Origin: Deltaproteobacteria bacterium | Lineage (GTDB): Bacteria > Desulfobacterota > Desulfobacteria > Desulfobacterales > SURF-7 | Direction: 5' to 3' | Length of the DNA: 18,968 nucleotides | Assembly (NCBI GenBank): GCA_019307665.1 | Contig: JAFDJC010000045.1 | Span: 1-18,968, forward strand | Shown here: positions 1 through 7,233 of the stretch, piece after piece | Layout of the letters: each line of letters starts with the position of its first letter | Position numbering within the stretch: position 1 is the first letter of the stretch | Program-made: the position numbers and the translations under genes | The notes under the pieces: generated by a model | The model's input: the letters and a program-made list of their open reading frames with translations, nothing else | The model's database searches: none | What the model was told of the DNA's origin: nothing

Positions 1-545
1 TGGATAATCGATTGTATGCCCATGCCGCCGATAACATAAAGGGTAAGGTTAAGGAGCAGTTCAACAGATGTTTCTGTTTGAACGGTTGTTTTAAATTTCG
101 TGCGCCAGATTTTATCCAAAGAATTTACAAATTCCATAAATATAGGCGCCATCAGTTTTTTAAGTTTTTTGTCTGTCCTGCTTGCAACGGTCAGCTCTAC
201 CCAGATATTCCGTGACTTGCCTTGGTAAAAGTTGTCCCAGATATAGTCCAAAAGTTTTTGGAATTTTTTATTGCTCTGAAATTCAGGCGCATCTTCTATT
301 GCTTTTTTAATAGCGTCTTCAAAAAGTCCTTCCTTGGCAGCAGAAGCGATGAGTTCCTTTTTGCTTTTAAAATGGTGGTTCCAGGCACCACGTGACACAC
401 CAGCCCTGTCAAGGATGCGGGTCAAGGATGTTCCATGATACCCGAATTCCTCAAGGCAGTCGAGGGTTGCTTCTACCAGCCGTTTCCGCATTTCCCTGCT
501 TCGTTGCTTCTGGCTTTTTCGTTCAGTATTGGCCTTAATTGTCAT
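1..545 (-). CDS. TetR/AcrR-family transcriptional regulator, C-terminus cut by the window edge
   Basis: This is an uninterrupted minus-strand reading frame from an ATG at 545-543 to the window edge, 181 codons with no stop seen. It begins MTIKANTERKSQKQRSREMR. A TetR-type DNA-binding domain covers about residues 18-62: a helix with LVEATLDCLEEFGYHGTSL, then the recognition region ILDRAGVSRGAWNHHFKSKK, the classic TetR pattern of a small-residue turn followed by an aromatic/His-Phe and a basic loop. The rest is an alpha-helical ligand-binding domain that cannot be matched to a specific effector. The start is supported by a weak AGGG at about 548-552 and because TetR helix 1 usually begins within 20-25 residues of the N-terminus. 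It points away from the motAB fragments. An inverted repeat just upstream (568-591) may be its own operator. The family is clear, but the target and ligand are unknown. Confidence 0.88.
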   Translation of the reverse strand, partial: MTIKANTERKSQKQRSREMRKRLVEATLDCLEEFGYHGTSLTRILDRAGVSRGAWNHHFKSKKELIASAAKEGLFEDAIKKAIEDAPEFQSNKKFQKLLDYIWDNFYQGKSRNIWVELTVASRTDKKLKKLMAPIFMEFVNSLDKIWRTKFKTTVQTETSVELLLNLTLYVIGGMGIQSII

Positions 546-567
546 TTTCCCTACCTGCAGAACAGAT

Positions 568-591
568 TCGACACTCCGGCTTGTATGTCGA
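568..591. promoter_or_regulatory. Candidate operator: inverted repeat upstream of the TetR gene
   Basis: TCGACA (568-573) and TGTCGA (586-591) form a perfect 6-bp inverted repeat with a 12-bp spacer. It starts 22 bp upstream of the tetR-like start codon, in the gap between that gene and the plus-strand motA remnant. TetR proteins commonly bind palindromes in such a position to autoregulate. The arms are short and the spacer pairs poorly, so this is an inference from position and symmetry only. Confidence 0.3.
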
Positions 592-647
592 CCGAATTTG
601 CTGAAACATCCTGCCATATCATGCAACAAAAAAGCAAATCATTTAAG

Positions 648-673
648 GTGGTTCATCTGGGTGGTTCATCTGG
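648..673. repeat. Perfect 13-bp tandem duplication
   Basis: The 13-mer GTGGTTCATCTGG occurs twice, head to tail, at 648-660 and 661-673. One flanking G on each side also matches. It lies in the gap between the regulator gene and the motA fragment. It looks like a simple replication-slippage duplication; no function is evident. Confidence 0.8.
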
Positions 674-764
674 GCTTGACGCTGCCGTTATTGTTGTGGT
701 ATTATTCGCCTCATGCCTTCGTAAAATTCTTCTTGAATCGCCCAATTTCCGGGAGGTCTTTTAA

Positions 765-974
765 ATGGATTTCGCATCTTTGATTGCCGGTAAACTTAAG
801 TCAAGAACCCTTATCCAGGTGATAAATCTTGAAATAATATTTGAGGGTGCAATATCCATTCTGGACAACAATAATCCGATTGTTGTCTATGAAAAACTGT
901 CTTCGTTTATTACGGTAAAAGACAGGAGACCGCTGAGCAGAATGAGGCCGACACAACAGGCCGAAACGAAATGA
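765..974 (+). pseudogene. motA: motA remnant (C-terminal end of flagellar motor stator protein MotA)
   Basis: The 69-residue frame reads as the last part of a MotA/MotP-type stator subunit: IAGKLKSR, then LEIIFEGAISILDNNNP, then VYEKLSSFI. This matches the family pattern (P)IAxKLKxR...E(I/L)xxEGxxxIxxxxNPxxVxxKLxxFL that follows the last transmembrane helix. Full MotA proteins are about 250-290 residues, so the first three membrane helices and the cytoplasmic loop are missing. The frame is blocked just upstream by TAA at 762-764, so no longer in-frame product exists. GGGAGG at 751-756 could allow translation of the fragment, but without membrane helices it could not form a stator. The downstream frame is a matching motB fragment, so this is the scar of a lost motAB pair. 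The motA identity comes from recalled family patterns, without an alignment. Confidence 0.72.
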
Positions 975-996
975 TGAAGATAGCGGCTATGAGCTT

Positions 997-1359
997 TTGG
1001 AAGAAGAAACGATAGGGTGGATTGTAACCTATGCCGATCTTGTCACTTTGCTTCTTGTCTTTTTTATATTGCTGTTTTCCATATCCACAATGAATCTCAA
1101 TAAATTCAAAAATGTCATCAGGTCCATTCAGGTCAATCTTGGGGAAGAGAATCCTGCCGTGGGTCTTTTGGAAATTATAAGAGAGCCTGAACCTCAGGAG
1201 AAAAAGTTTTCCATTGAGGATATTACAGGTATAAAATCAAGAGAACAGAAGATGATGGATGACATTAATGACATCATTGAAGAGACACAGCTTGGTGATC
1301 ATGTTGTTATTGCAAGGGCTGACGGTAAAATAATGGTCAGGATCAGGGGGGCTGGTTGA
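997..1359 (+). pseudogene. motB: motB remnant (N-terminal plug and membrane helix of MotB, OmpA-like domain missing)
   Basis: The 120-residue frame starts with GWIVTYADLVTLLLVFF, the MotB plug/transmembrane signature. Its Asp in TYAD is the proton- or sodium-binding residue of the stator channel. A short linker follows and the frame stops at VRIRGAG, just before where MotB proteins enter the peptidoglycan-binding OmpA-like domain. Normal MotB is about 230-300 residues. The only standard start in frame is TTG 997, with no good Shine-Dalgarno; the frame is open from 946. The ATG at 942 lies in another frame, and a single-base shift near 970 would join its N-terminus to this frame, so a frameshift of the original start is possible. 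Lacking the OmpA-like domain it could not anchor to peptidoglycan. It is followed, with overlap, by the Lit-like gene. Confidence 0.72.
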
Positions 1360-1979
1360 TACTTAGACACCACGCCCAAAGAGTCCGACGGTTATTGTTG
1401 TTTGTTTCTTTATTTTATCTGACGGTTTATATTCCTTTTGTTTTCGCAATCTATTTTCCGCAATGGCACCGTCTTAACTGCAGGCGGAATGTTAGATGCG
1501 ACTGCATTGGCGAAAAGGTTTCATCGGTCGGTATCAGAGAGCTTAATGCCTTTTTTTTGCACAGGGGCGAACTTGAGTTTTACCGGTGGACTGACAAAGA
1601 GAAGCAACACCTGATAGATGTACGGGAGATAGCAGACAGATTTTTTGTTGCCGCTGTTTTTGCAGCAGCAGGCGTTATTCTTTTATTTGATCGAAAACGA
1701 ATTGCAGTTTATATATGGATCAATATCGCAATTATCCTTTCCTTCCTTGCAGTCCTTCCATTTTTTGCGTATTTCTGGCGACATGTTTTTCATCCGCTCC
1801 TTTTTGAAAACAGGATGTGGCTGAACACAAGGCATGACTTTTCATTTTATCTTATGCCAAGGGCGTATTTTAAAGCCACGACGGTATTTTTAATTGCAGC
1901 CTCCTGTATTATCAATTTTTGCATCTGGCTCTGCATCAGACTCGACCTGCGAAAAAGGCAAAGTGAAAAGGCAGAGTGA
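1356..1979 (+). CDS. DUF1461/Lit-like integral membrane protein (possible lipoprotein intramolecular transacylase)
   Basis: This is a 207-residue protein with four predicted membrane helices (about 12-33, 95-111, 118-140 and 172-194). The two large loops, about 34-94 and 142-170, lie on the same side of the membrane. The first loop carries KEKQHLIDVREI (His85). The second carries FHPLLFENRMWL and, after Asn157-Thr158, an acidic/aromatic stretch ending in LMP before helix 4. That layout of HLxDV, then FHxxxF...W, then a PxxFF-like entry to the last helix, is what I recall of the DUF1461/TIGR01906 family. Firmicute members (Lit) move an acyl chain within the lipoprotein N-terminus to give lyso-form lipoproteins, using two conserved histidines; His85 and His146 are the natural candidates here. 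TTG 1356 overlaps the motB-remnant stop (TTGA), with a G-rich AGGGGGG at 1345-1351 serving as ribosome-binding site. The true N-terminus is uncertain. No alignment could be run. Confidence 0.6.
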   Translation: MILRHHAQRVRRLLLFVSLFYLTVYIPFVFAIYFPQWHRLNCRRNVRCDCIGEKVSSVGIRELNAFFLHRGELEFYRWTDKEKQHLIDVREIADRFFVAAVFAAAGVILLFDRKRIAVYIWINIAIILSFLAVLPFFAYFWRHVFHPLLFENRMWLNTRHDFSFYLMPRAYFKATTVFLIAASCIINFCIWLCIRLDLRKRQSEKAE

Positions 1980-2044
1980 AAATAAATGGGTTTTTTAACT
2001 TTTTACGAGGACACCAGGTAAGCCGCTACCGGAATTCATAATTA

Positions 2045-2069
2045 ACCGAAATTAGTTCGGTATTTTTTT
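2045..2069 (+). terminator. Rho-independent terminator after the Lit-like gene
   Basis: ACCGAA (2045-2050) pairs with TTCGGT (2056-2061) around a 5-nt loop. An A and then seven T residues follow (2063-2069). It lies 65 bp after the Lit-like stop codon and separates that unit from the methylmalonyl-CoA mutase operon. Confidence 0.7.
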
Positions 2070-2070
2070 C

Positions 2071-2099
2071 TTGACTTGGGGAAAAATCATATGTAAAAA
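2071..2099 (+). promoter_or_regulatory. Candidate sigma70-type promoter for the methylmalonyl-CoA mutase operon
   Basis: TTGACT (2071-2076) and TAAAAA (2094-2099) are separated by 17 bp and begin right after the terminator T-run. Transcription from here would leave a leader of about 150 nt before the mutase start at 2260. The -35 box is strong and the -10 box is only fair. I see no cobalamin-riboswitch core in the leader. Confidence 0.45.
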
Positions 2100-2259
2100 T
2101 GTCTCCAGCAAATGATGGAACAAAGTGTTTGACTGTTTGCTATGTACCTTTTTTTATTCTTTTAAATGGTGCCTTTCCTGACATGGAGATAAAAAAACAT
2201 GATTCAATATCCATTCGACAAGAAACAGTAAAGTCCAAAAGGAGGCATGACGTAATATC

Positions 2260-4389
2260 ATGGCAGAATATTCTGAAAAAAAGAAATGGAATGCACTGGC
2301 TGAAAAACAGCTGCGTGGAAAACCGATAGAATCTTTAACCTGGAAAACACCCGAAGGCATTGATGTGAAGCCCTTATATGCGGCAGAAGACATCGAAGAC
2401 CTTGAATTTGCGAATACACTCCCAGGAATCGAGCCTTATGTAAGAGGGCCGATGGCGACAATGTATGCCGGACGAAAATGGACGGTTCGTCAGTACGCAG
2501 GTTTTTCAACAGCAAAAGAGTCAAACGCATTTTATCGGAAGAATCTTGCTGCAGGCCAAAAGGGGCTTTCCGTTGCATTTGATCTGGCGACTCACAGGGG
2601 ATACGATTCCGATCATATAAGGGTCGCCGGTGATGTTGGCAAGGCGGGTGTCGCAATCGATTCTGTTGAAGATATGAAGATCCTTTTTGACCGGATTCCC
2701 CTTGATAAGATGACGGTCTCCATGACAATGAACGGTGCGGTTATACCGATCCTTGCAGGATATATCGTGGCTGCGGAAGAGCAGGGCGTTACGCATGAAC
2801 AGCTTGCAGGAACAATCCAGAACGATATCCTGAAAGAATATTTGACGCGCAATACATATATCTATCCACCCCGGCCGTCCATGAGGATTGTATCGGATAT
2901 TATTACATTCTGCTCAAAAAATATGCCGAAATATAACACCATCAGCATCAGCGGTTATCACATGATGGAGGCGGGTGCGGATTCAGTGCTTCAGACAGCT
3001 TTTACGCTGGCCGATGGCCTGGAATATGTTAAAGCAGCGCTTGCCACAGGAATGGACATAGACGAATTTGCCCCACGCCTTTCATTTTTCTTCGGCATCG
3101 GGATGAACTTTTTTATGGATGCTGCGATGCTGAGAGCTGCCCGATTTTTATGGCATGAGTTGATGAGCAGGTTTAATCCAAAAAATCCAAAATCGACTAT
3201 GCTAAGGACTCACTGCCAGACGTCCGGATGGAGCCTTACCGAGCAGGACCCTTATAACAACGTCATCCGTACGACGCTGGAATGCATGTCCGCTGCCCTA
3301 GGCGGGACACAGTCGCTTCATACCAATTCATTTGACGAGGCTGTCGGCCTTCCCACGGATATTTCAGCAAGGATTGCGAGGAATACACAGCTTATCGTAC
3401 AGGAAGAGTCGGGCATCTGTAATGTCGTGGACCCCCTTGGCGGTTCATATTATGTGGAATCTCTTACAAACCGAATAATTGAAGAATCCCGGAAAATTAT
3501 AGAAGAGGTGGAGGAACTAGGCGGCATGGCAAAGGCCATAGAGTCAGGGATGCCGAAGATGCGAATCGAGGAGTCTGCCGCAAGAAGGCAGGCAAGGATA
3601 GACCAGTCAAAAGATATTATTGTGGGTGTTAATAAATACCAGGTCGAGGAGGACGTCGACTTTGAAATACGCGAAGTGCCGACTGATGTAAGAGATGAAC
3701 AGATAGCACGTCTTAAAGAGATCCGTGCATCCAGGGATAATGAAGCAGTGACAAAGGCACTAGGCGATATCACTAAGGTGGCTGAGGGAGATGGTAATCT
3801 TCTGGAGACAGCCCTTTCCGCGGTCAGATTGAGGGCGACAGTGGGAGAAATATCAGATGCCATGGAAAAGGTGTTTGGCCGCTATGTTGCGACAACCAGA
3901 TGCATTTCAGGTGTTTATGCGAAGGAGTACGGAGAGGACGAGGTTATAGATGCCTTGCAAAAAAGGACGGCCGCTTTCAAGGATAAACATGGCAGGCGAC
4001 CGAGGATCCTGGTTACCAAGATGGGGCAGGATGGTCATGACAGGGGGATTAAGGTGGTTGCCACCGCATATGCTGATATAGGATTTGATGTCGATATCAG
4101 CCCCATGTTTCAGACTCCGCTTGAGGCGGCAAAGATGGCAATTGAAAACGATGTCCATATTGTAGGGGCTTCCAGTCTGGCCGCAGGACACAAAACTCTT
4201 GTGCCGGACCTGATAAAAGAACTGAAGGCCGGGGGATGTGAAGATATTCTTGTTGTTGTGGGCGGTGTTATTCCTCCGCGTGATTACCAATTTTTATATG
4301 ATGCCGGTGCAGTGGGTGTTTTCGGACCCGGGACGCCCATCCCGGATTCTGCGGCTAAAGTTCTGGATGCTTTGGAACAGAAATCATGA
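2260..4389 (+). CDS. scpA: Methylmalonyl-CoA mutase, single-chain with C-terminal cobalamin-binding domain
   Basis: The enzyme interconverts (R)-methylmalonyl-CoA and succinyl-CoA with adenosylcobalamin, the central carbon-skeleton step of propionate metabolism, in the cytoplasm. At 709 residues it has the size of complete catalytic mutase chains. Residues about 1-560 form the substrate-binding TIM barrel, with WTVRQYAGFSTA at 74-85 (Tyr79 is the likely substrate-facing tyrosine) and GYH with His234 as the likely catalytic histidine. Residues about 575-709 form the B12 domain: DGHDRG at 591-596 with His593 as the lower cobalt ligand, then GASSL and VVVGG. The ATG at 2260 follows the in-frame stop at 2248; the nearest Shine-Dalgarno, GGAGG at 2241-2245, sits 14 nt away, which is long. 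The stop codon overlaps the meaB start (ATGA), implying translational coupling. No key residue appears missing. Confidence 0.97.
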   Translation: MAEYSEKKKWNALAEKQLRGKPIESLTWKTPEGIDVKPLYAAEDIEDLEFANTLPGIEPYVRGPMATMYAGRKWTVRQYAGFSTAKESNAFYRKNLAAGQKGLSVAFDLATHRGYDSDHIRVAGDVGKAGVAIDSVEDMKILFDRIPLDKMTVSMTMNGAVIPILAGYIVAAEEQGVTHEQLAGTIQNDILKEYLTRNTYIYPPRPSMRIVSDIITFCSKNMPKYNTISISGYHMMEAGADSVLQTAFTLADGLEYVKAALATGMDIDEFAPRLSFFFGIGMNFFMDAAMLRAARFLWHELMSRFNPKNPKSTMLRTHCQTSGWSLTEQDPYNNVIRTTLECMSAALGGTQSLHTNSFDEAVGLPTDISARIARNTQLIVQEESGICNVVDPLGGSYYVESLTNRIIEESRKIIEEVEELGGMAKAIESGMPKMRIEESAARRQARIDQSKDIIVGVNKYQVEEDVDFEIREVPTDVRDEQIARLKEIRASRDNEAVTKALGDITKVAEGDGNLLETALSAVRLRATVGEISDAMEKVFGRYVATTRCISGVYAKEYGEDEVIDALQKRTAAFKDKHGRRPRILVTKMGQDGHDRGIKVVATAYADIGFDVDISPMFQTPLEAAKMAIENDVHIVGASSLAAGHKTLVPDLIKELKAGGCEDILVVVGGVIPPRDYQFLYDAGAVGVFGPGTPIPDSAAKVLDALEQKS

Positions 4390-5261
4390 CATTACCGGAA
4401 ATACCGGATACGATGAATTATTATATCAGCGGGATACAAGAAAAGAATCGCAGAATTCTTTCCAAAGCGATTACACTGATTGAAAGTTCACTTCCTGAAG
4501 ACCAGGAGGCCGCAGGCGAGCTGCTTGAGGCACTTTTACCCCATACCGGCAATGCGGTTCGTCTCGGTATCACCGGTGTTCCCGGGGTAGGCAAAAGCAC
4601 CTTTGTTGAGGCTTTTGGAATGTATCTTTTAGGACAGGGCCTTAGCCTTGCCGTTCTTGGTGTAGCAAGGAAAACCAGGGAGGCAATGCTGATATGCGAA
4701 GCTGCCGGTTACGATGTGATTATTGTTGAGACCGTTGGCGTGGGTCAGTCTGAGACAACCGTTGCGTCAATGGTCGATTTCTTTTTGGTGCTGATGCTTG
4801 CCGGAGCAGGTGATGAATTGCAGGGAATCAAGAAGGGTGTTTTAGAACTTGCCGATGCCGTTGCCATCAACAAAGCTGACCAGGACAATATAAAAAAGGC
4901 GGAAAGGGCGAGAAAGGAATATGAAAATGCGCTTCATCTTCTGCGGCCCGCATCACCGGCATGGTCACCTCCTGTTATGACCTGCAGCGCTGTTGAGGCA
5001 GATGGAATTGCCCAAATATGGTCGGTAGTGACATCCCATCGGAAAAAAATGATAGCATCGGGTGAGATGGAAACAAGGCGCAAAAAACAGGCCATCGACT
5101 GGATGTGGTCACTCGTGGATGAGGGATTAAAGTACAGGTTCCATAAAGACAGACGTGTACAAAAAGAGCTTCCTGAAATTACTGAAGATGTAAATAACGG
5201 CAAAATGACACCGACATTTGCGGCAAACAGGTTACTGTTTTTTCTTGACAATAAGAGATAA
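4386..5261 (+). CDS. meaB: MeaB/ArgK-type G3E GTPase (methylmalonyl-CoA mutase chaperone) with an internal deletion of the switch I region
   Basis: MeaB proteins gate cobalamin loading and protect methylmalonyl-CoA mutase by GTP hydrolysis. Here the Walker A motif GVPGVGKST (64-72), the switch II region VETVGVGQSE, the stretch AGAGDELQGIKKG, the NKAD base-recognition motif (162-165) and the C-terminal dimerisation arm are all present. However, AVL at 89-91 runs straight into GVARKTREAM. Family members have about 41 residues between these points, including the DPSS motif and GGSILGDKTRM, which form the Mg/base-contact and switch I loops. Protein length agrees: 291 residues against about 330 in relatives. 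The loss is in frame and the rest is well kept. If real, GTPase activity should be impaired or absent; an assembly or sequencing deletion is the alternative. The start overlaps the mutase stop by 4 bp (ATGA). Confidence 0.93.
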   Translation: MTLPEIPDTMNYYISGIQEKNRRILSKAITLIESSLPEDQEAAGELLEALLPHTGNAVRLGITGVPGVGKSTFVEAFGMYLLGQGLSLAVLGVARKTREAMLICEAAGYDVIIVETVGVGQSETTVASMVDFFLVLMLAGAGDELQGIKKGVLELADAVAINKADQDNIKKAERARKEYENALHLLRPASPAWSPPVMTCSAVEADGIAQIWSVVTSHRKKMIASGEMETRRKKQAIDWMWSLVDEGLKYRFHKDRRVQKELPEITEDVNNGKMTPTFAANRLLFFLDNKR

Positions 5262-5373
5262 TTATATAAATCTGAAAATTTACTATTACCTATCCGTAGT
5301 TGTGTATTCCGGGATGGTGTATTCTGCTGGTTATTGTTTTGAATTTTCTTTGTGGGATGAAAGGATACTATAA

Positions 5374-6927
5374 ATGGGTACAGTGACCGACAAGATAAAG
5401 GATTTTAAGGAGAGGGAAGAAAAAATTCTTCAGATGGGCGGAAAACAGGCTGTTGCCAAACAGCTTGAAAAAGGCAAGCTTGATGCCCGGAAAAGGCTTG
5501 ACCTTCTTTTTGATCCGGACACGTTTCGTGAAATAGATATGTTTGTCAAGCACAGGTGTGTTAATTTTGAAATGGAAAAGGTTGACATCCCTGCAGATGG
5601 TGTGGTTACCGGTCACGGGCTTGTCAATGGAAGACCGGTTTTTGCCTATTCACAAGATTTTACATCAAGGGCAGGCAGCCTTGGTGAAATGCATGCAAAA
5701 AAGATATGCAAGGTAATGGATATGGCTCTCAAGGCCGGTGTCCCTATGATCGGAATTAATGATTCCGGAGGTGCACGTATTCAAGAGGGAGTTGATGCAC
5801 TTTCAGGATATGGTCAGATTTTTTTCCGTAATGCCCGTGCTTCAGGAGTGATTCCGCAGATTTCAGCGATTATGGGAACAACTGCCGGCGGCGCTGTATA
5901 CTCACCTGCCATGACCGATTGGATTTTCATGGTGAAAAAGACGAGCTACATGTTTATCACTGGCCCACAGGTCATCAAATCCGTTACCGGAGAAGAGATC
6001 AATTTTGAGGATCTTGGAGGGGCGATGACGCATAATGAGAAAAGCGGGGTTGCTCATTTTGCCTGTGAAAATGACGAAGACGCTCTGGGGAGGATAAAAA
6101 CACTCCTTTCCTATCTTCCGGCAAATAATATGGAGGATCCTCCTTTTGTTGATACCGGTGATGACCCAGGACGCACTGACCCTTCACTGGATGAGATCAT
6201 ACCCGATAACCCCAACCAGTCATACAACATGAAGGATGTGATCACGTCGATTGTTGATAATGGTAAAATTTTTGAGCCCCATGAGTATTTTGCCCGTAAT
6301 ATCATTATCTGTTTTGCAAGGCTGAATGGACGAAGTATTGGTATTATCGCCAATCAGCCGGAAAATCTTGCCGGATGTCTGGACATAGATGCTTCAGACA
6401 AGGCAACACGGTTCATTCGTTTCTGTGACTCGTTTAACATTCCTATCCTGACAATTGCAGATGTACCGGGGTATCTGCCCGGAAGTCAGCAGGAGTGGGG
6501 CGGAATCATACGGCATGGCGCAAAACTCCTCTGGTGCTACTCAGAGGCGACTGTTCCAAAAATGCTGCTTGTAACGCGCAAAGACTATGGCGGCTCCTAC
6601 CTTGCCATGTGTTCGAAAGATCTTGGCGCAGACATGGCCTTTGCATGGCCGACAGCTGAAATTGCCGTCATGGGAGCAGGGGGCGCTGCAAATGTTATTC
6701 ACAGAAGAGAGATAAAAGCAGCAGACGATCCTGATGCAAAGCGAAAAGAAAAAATTGAAGAGTATGAAGATCTCTTTTCAAATCCATACTGTGCAGCCGA
6801 TAGAGGATATATCGATGCGGTTATCAAGCCTTCTGAAACAAGGCCGAGGCTGATCGATGCGTTTGAGATCATGTGCACAAAAAGAGAGTCTGTGCCGCCT
6901 AAAAAACATGGCAACATTCCGGTGTAA
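5374..6927 (+). CDS. Acyl-CoA carboxyltransferase beta subunit (propionyl-CoA carboxylase / methylmalonyl-CoA carboxyltransferase 12S type)
   Basis: This 517-residue carboxyltransferase moves a carboxyl group between biotin and propionyl-CoA/methylmalonyl-CoA. It has the two crotonase-like halves of the family. In the N-terminal half, GINDSGGARIQEG is followed by GTTAGGAVYSPAMTDW at 168-183, an oxyanion-hole loop. In the C-terminal half, ADVPGYLPG, then KDYGGSYLAM, then AWPTAEIAVMGAGGAANVI around 433-442 supply the second oxyanion hole and CoA contacts. The length is usual for PccB/MmdA. The start has AAGG at 5361-5364, about 9 nt upstream. It follows meaB by 112 bp without a visible terminator and is followed by a small companion gene and a biotin-carrier fusion. 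It is therefore most likely part of a transcarboxylase or decarboxylase-like complex rather than a classical ATP-driven propionyl-CoA carboxylase, whose biotin-carboxylase subunit is not in this window. The exact partner is inferred. Confidence 0.93.
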   Translation: MGTVTDKIKDFKEREEKILQMGGKQAVAKQLEKGKLDARKRLDLLFDPDTFREIDMFVKHRCVNFEMEKVDIPADGVVTGHGLVNGRPVFAYSQDFTSRAGSLGEMHAKKICKVMDMALKAGVPMIGINDSGGARIQEGVDALSGYGQIFFRNARASGVIPQISAIMGTTAGGAVYSPAMTDWIFMVKKTSYMFITGPQVIKSVTGEEINFEDLGGAMTHNEKSGVAHFACENDEDALGRIKTLLSYLPANNMEDPPFVDTGDDPGRTDPSLDEIIPDNPNQSYNMKDVITSIVDNGKIFEPHEYFARNIIICFARLNGRSIGIIANQPENLAGCLDIDASDKATRFIRFCDSFNIPILTIADVPGYLPGSQQEWGGIIRHGAKLLWCYSEATVPKMLLVTRKDYGGSYLAMCSKDLGADMAFAWPTAEIAVMGAGGAANVIHRREIKAADDPDAKRKEKIEEYEDLFSNPYCAADRGYIDAVIKPSETRPRLIDAFEIMCTKRESVPPKKHGNIPV

Positions 6928-6983
6928 TGAAAAAATTGAATTTAGAGCTTAGGATTTAGAATTTTGGAAGGATATGAGGATAT

Positions 6984-7205
6984 ATGGATAAAAGAAAGAT
7001 AAGCGCGGCAATAGCAGCGGTAACCGCATATATCAGAACCGGGGAAGAAGCTGCGGCAGCGGGTATGATACAAACTGGTACGGCGAAGGCTGAAGAGACA
7101 AAGCCGTTCGTTCCTTTAAACCTTTGGGGTATGAGCGGAAGACAAAATATAATGCAGACTCGCGGCTTAATGCAGATGAAGTCTTTTCATAAAACAAAGA
7201 TGTAA
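6984..7205 (+). CDS. Small acyl-CoA carboxylase-associated protein (putative epsilon/delta-like subunit)
   Basis: This 73-residue protein sits between the two carboxyltransferase genes. The N-terminal part, KRKISAAIAAVTAYIRTGEE, is an Ala-rich amphipathic helix like the leading segment of small subunits of decarboxylase/carboxylase complexes. A short flexible linker follows, and the C-terminus carries LWGMSGRQNIMQTRGLMQMK, a W..SGRQ..M..R.L.Q pattern. I recall this pattern in short proteins encoded beside carboxyltransferase beta subunits of related anaerobes. There is no membrane helix, unlike true OadG/MmdD subunits. It starts 56 bp after the beta-subunit gene, with GAGGAT at 6975-6980, and ends 28 bp before the biotin-fusion gene, so co-translation is likely. 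A role as a linker or assembly peptide is inferred from position and size. The AT-rich gap before it contains TTTAGA twice. Confidence 0.65.
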   Translation: MDKRKISAAIAAVTAYIRTGEEAAAAGMIQTGTAKAEETKPFVPLNLWGMSGRQNIMQTRGLMQMKSFHKTKM

Positions 7206-7233
7206 TTAATAAGCTTAAGAGGAGACAGGTAAA

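Noticed and set aside
435..764. Plus-strand 109-codon frame across the regulator start
   Set aside because: Its first third is antisense to the TetR helix-turn-helix and the remainder has no recognisable domain. A hydrophobic stretch near its end was considered as a motA N-terminal remnant but the match is too weak.
2100..2259. Cobalamin riboswitch or attenuator in the mutase leader
   Set aside because: No recognisable B12-box sequence is present. The only hairpin, AGCAAA/TTTGCT (2107-2112 with 2136-2141), has a short stem and a 23-nt loop, and the T-run is not adjacent.
4386..5261. Frameshift explanation for the short MeaB
   Set aside because: One continuous frame carries both halves with conserved motifs, so the missing part is an in-frame deletion. 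No other frame at the junction encodes the lost segment.
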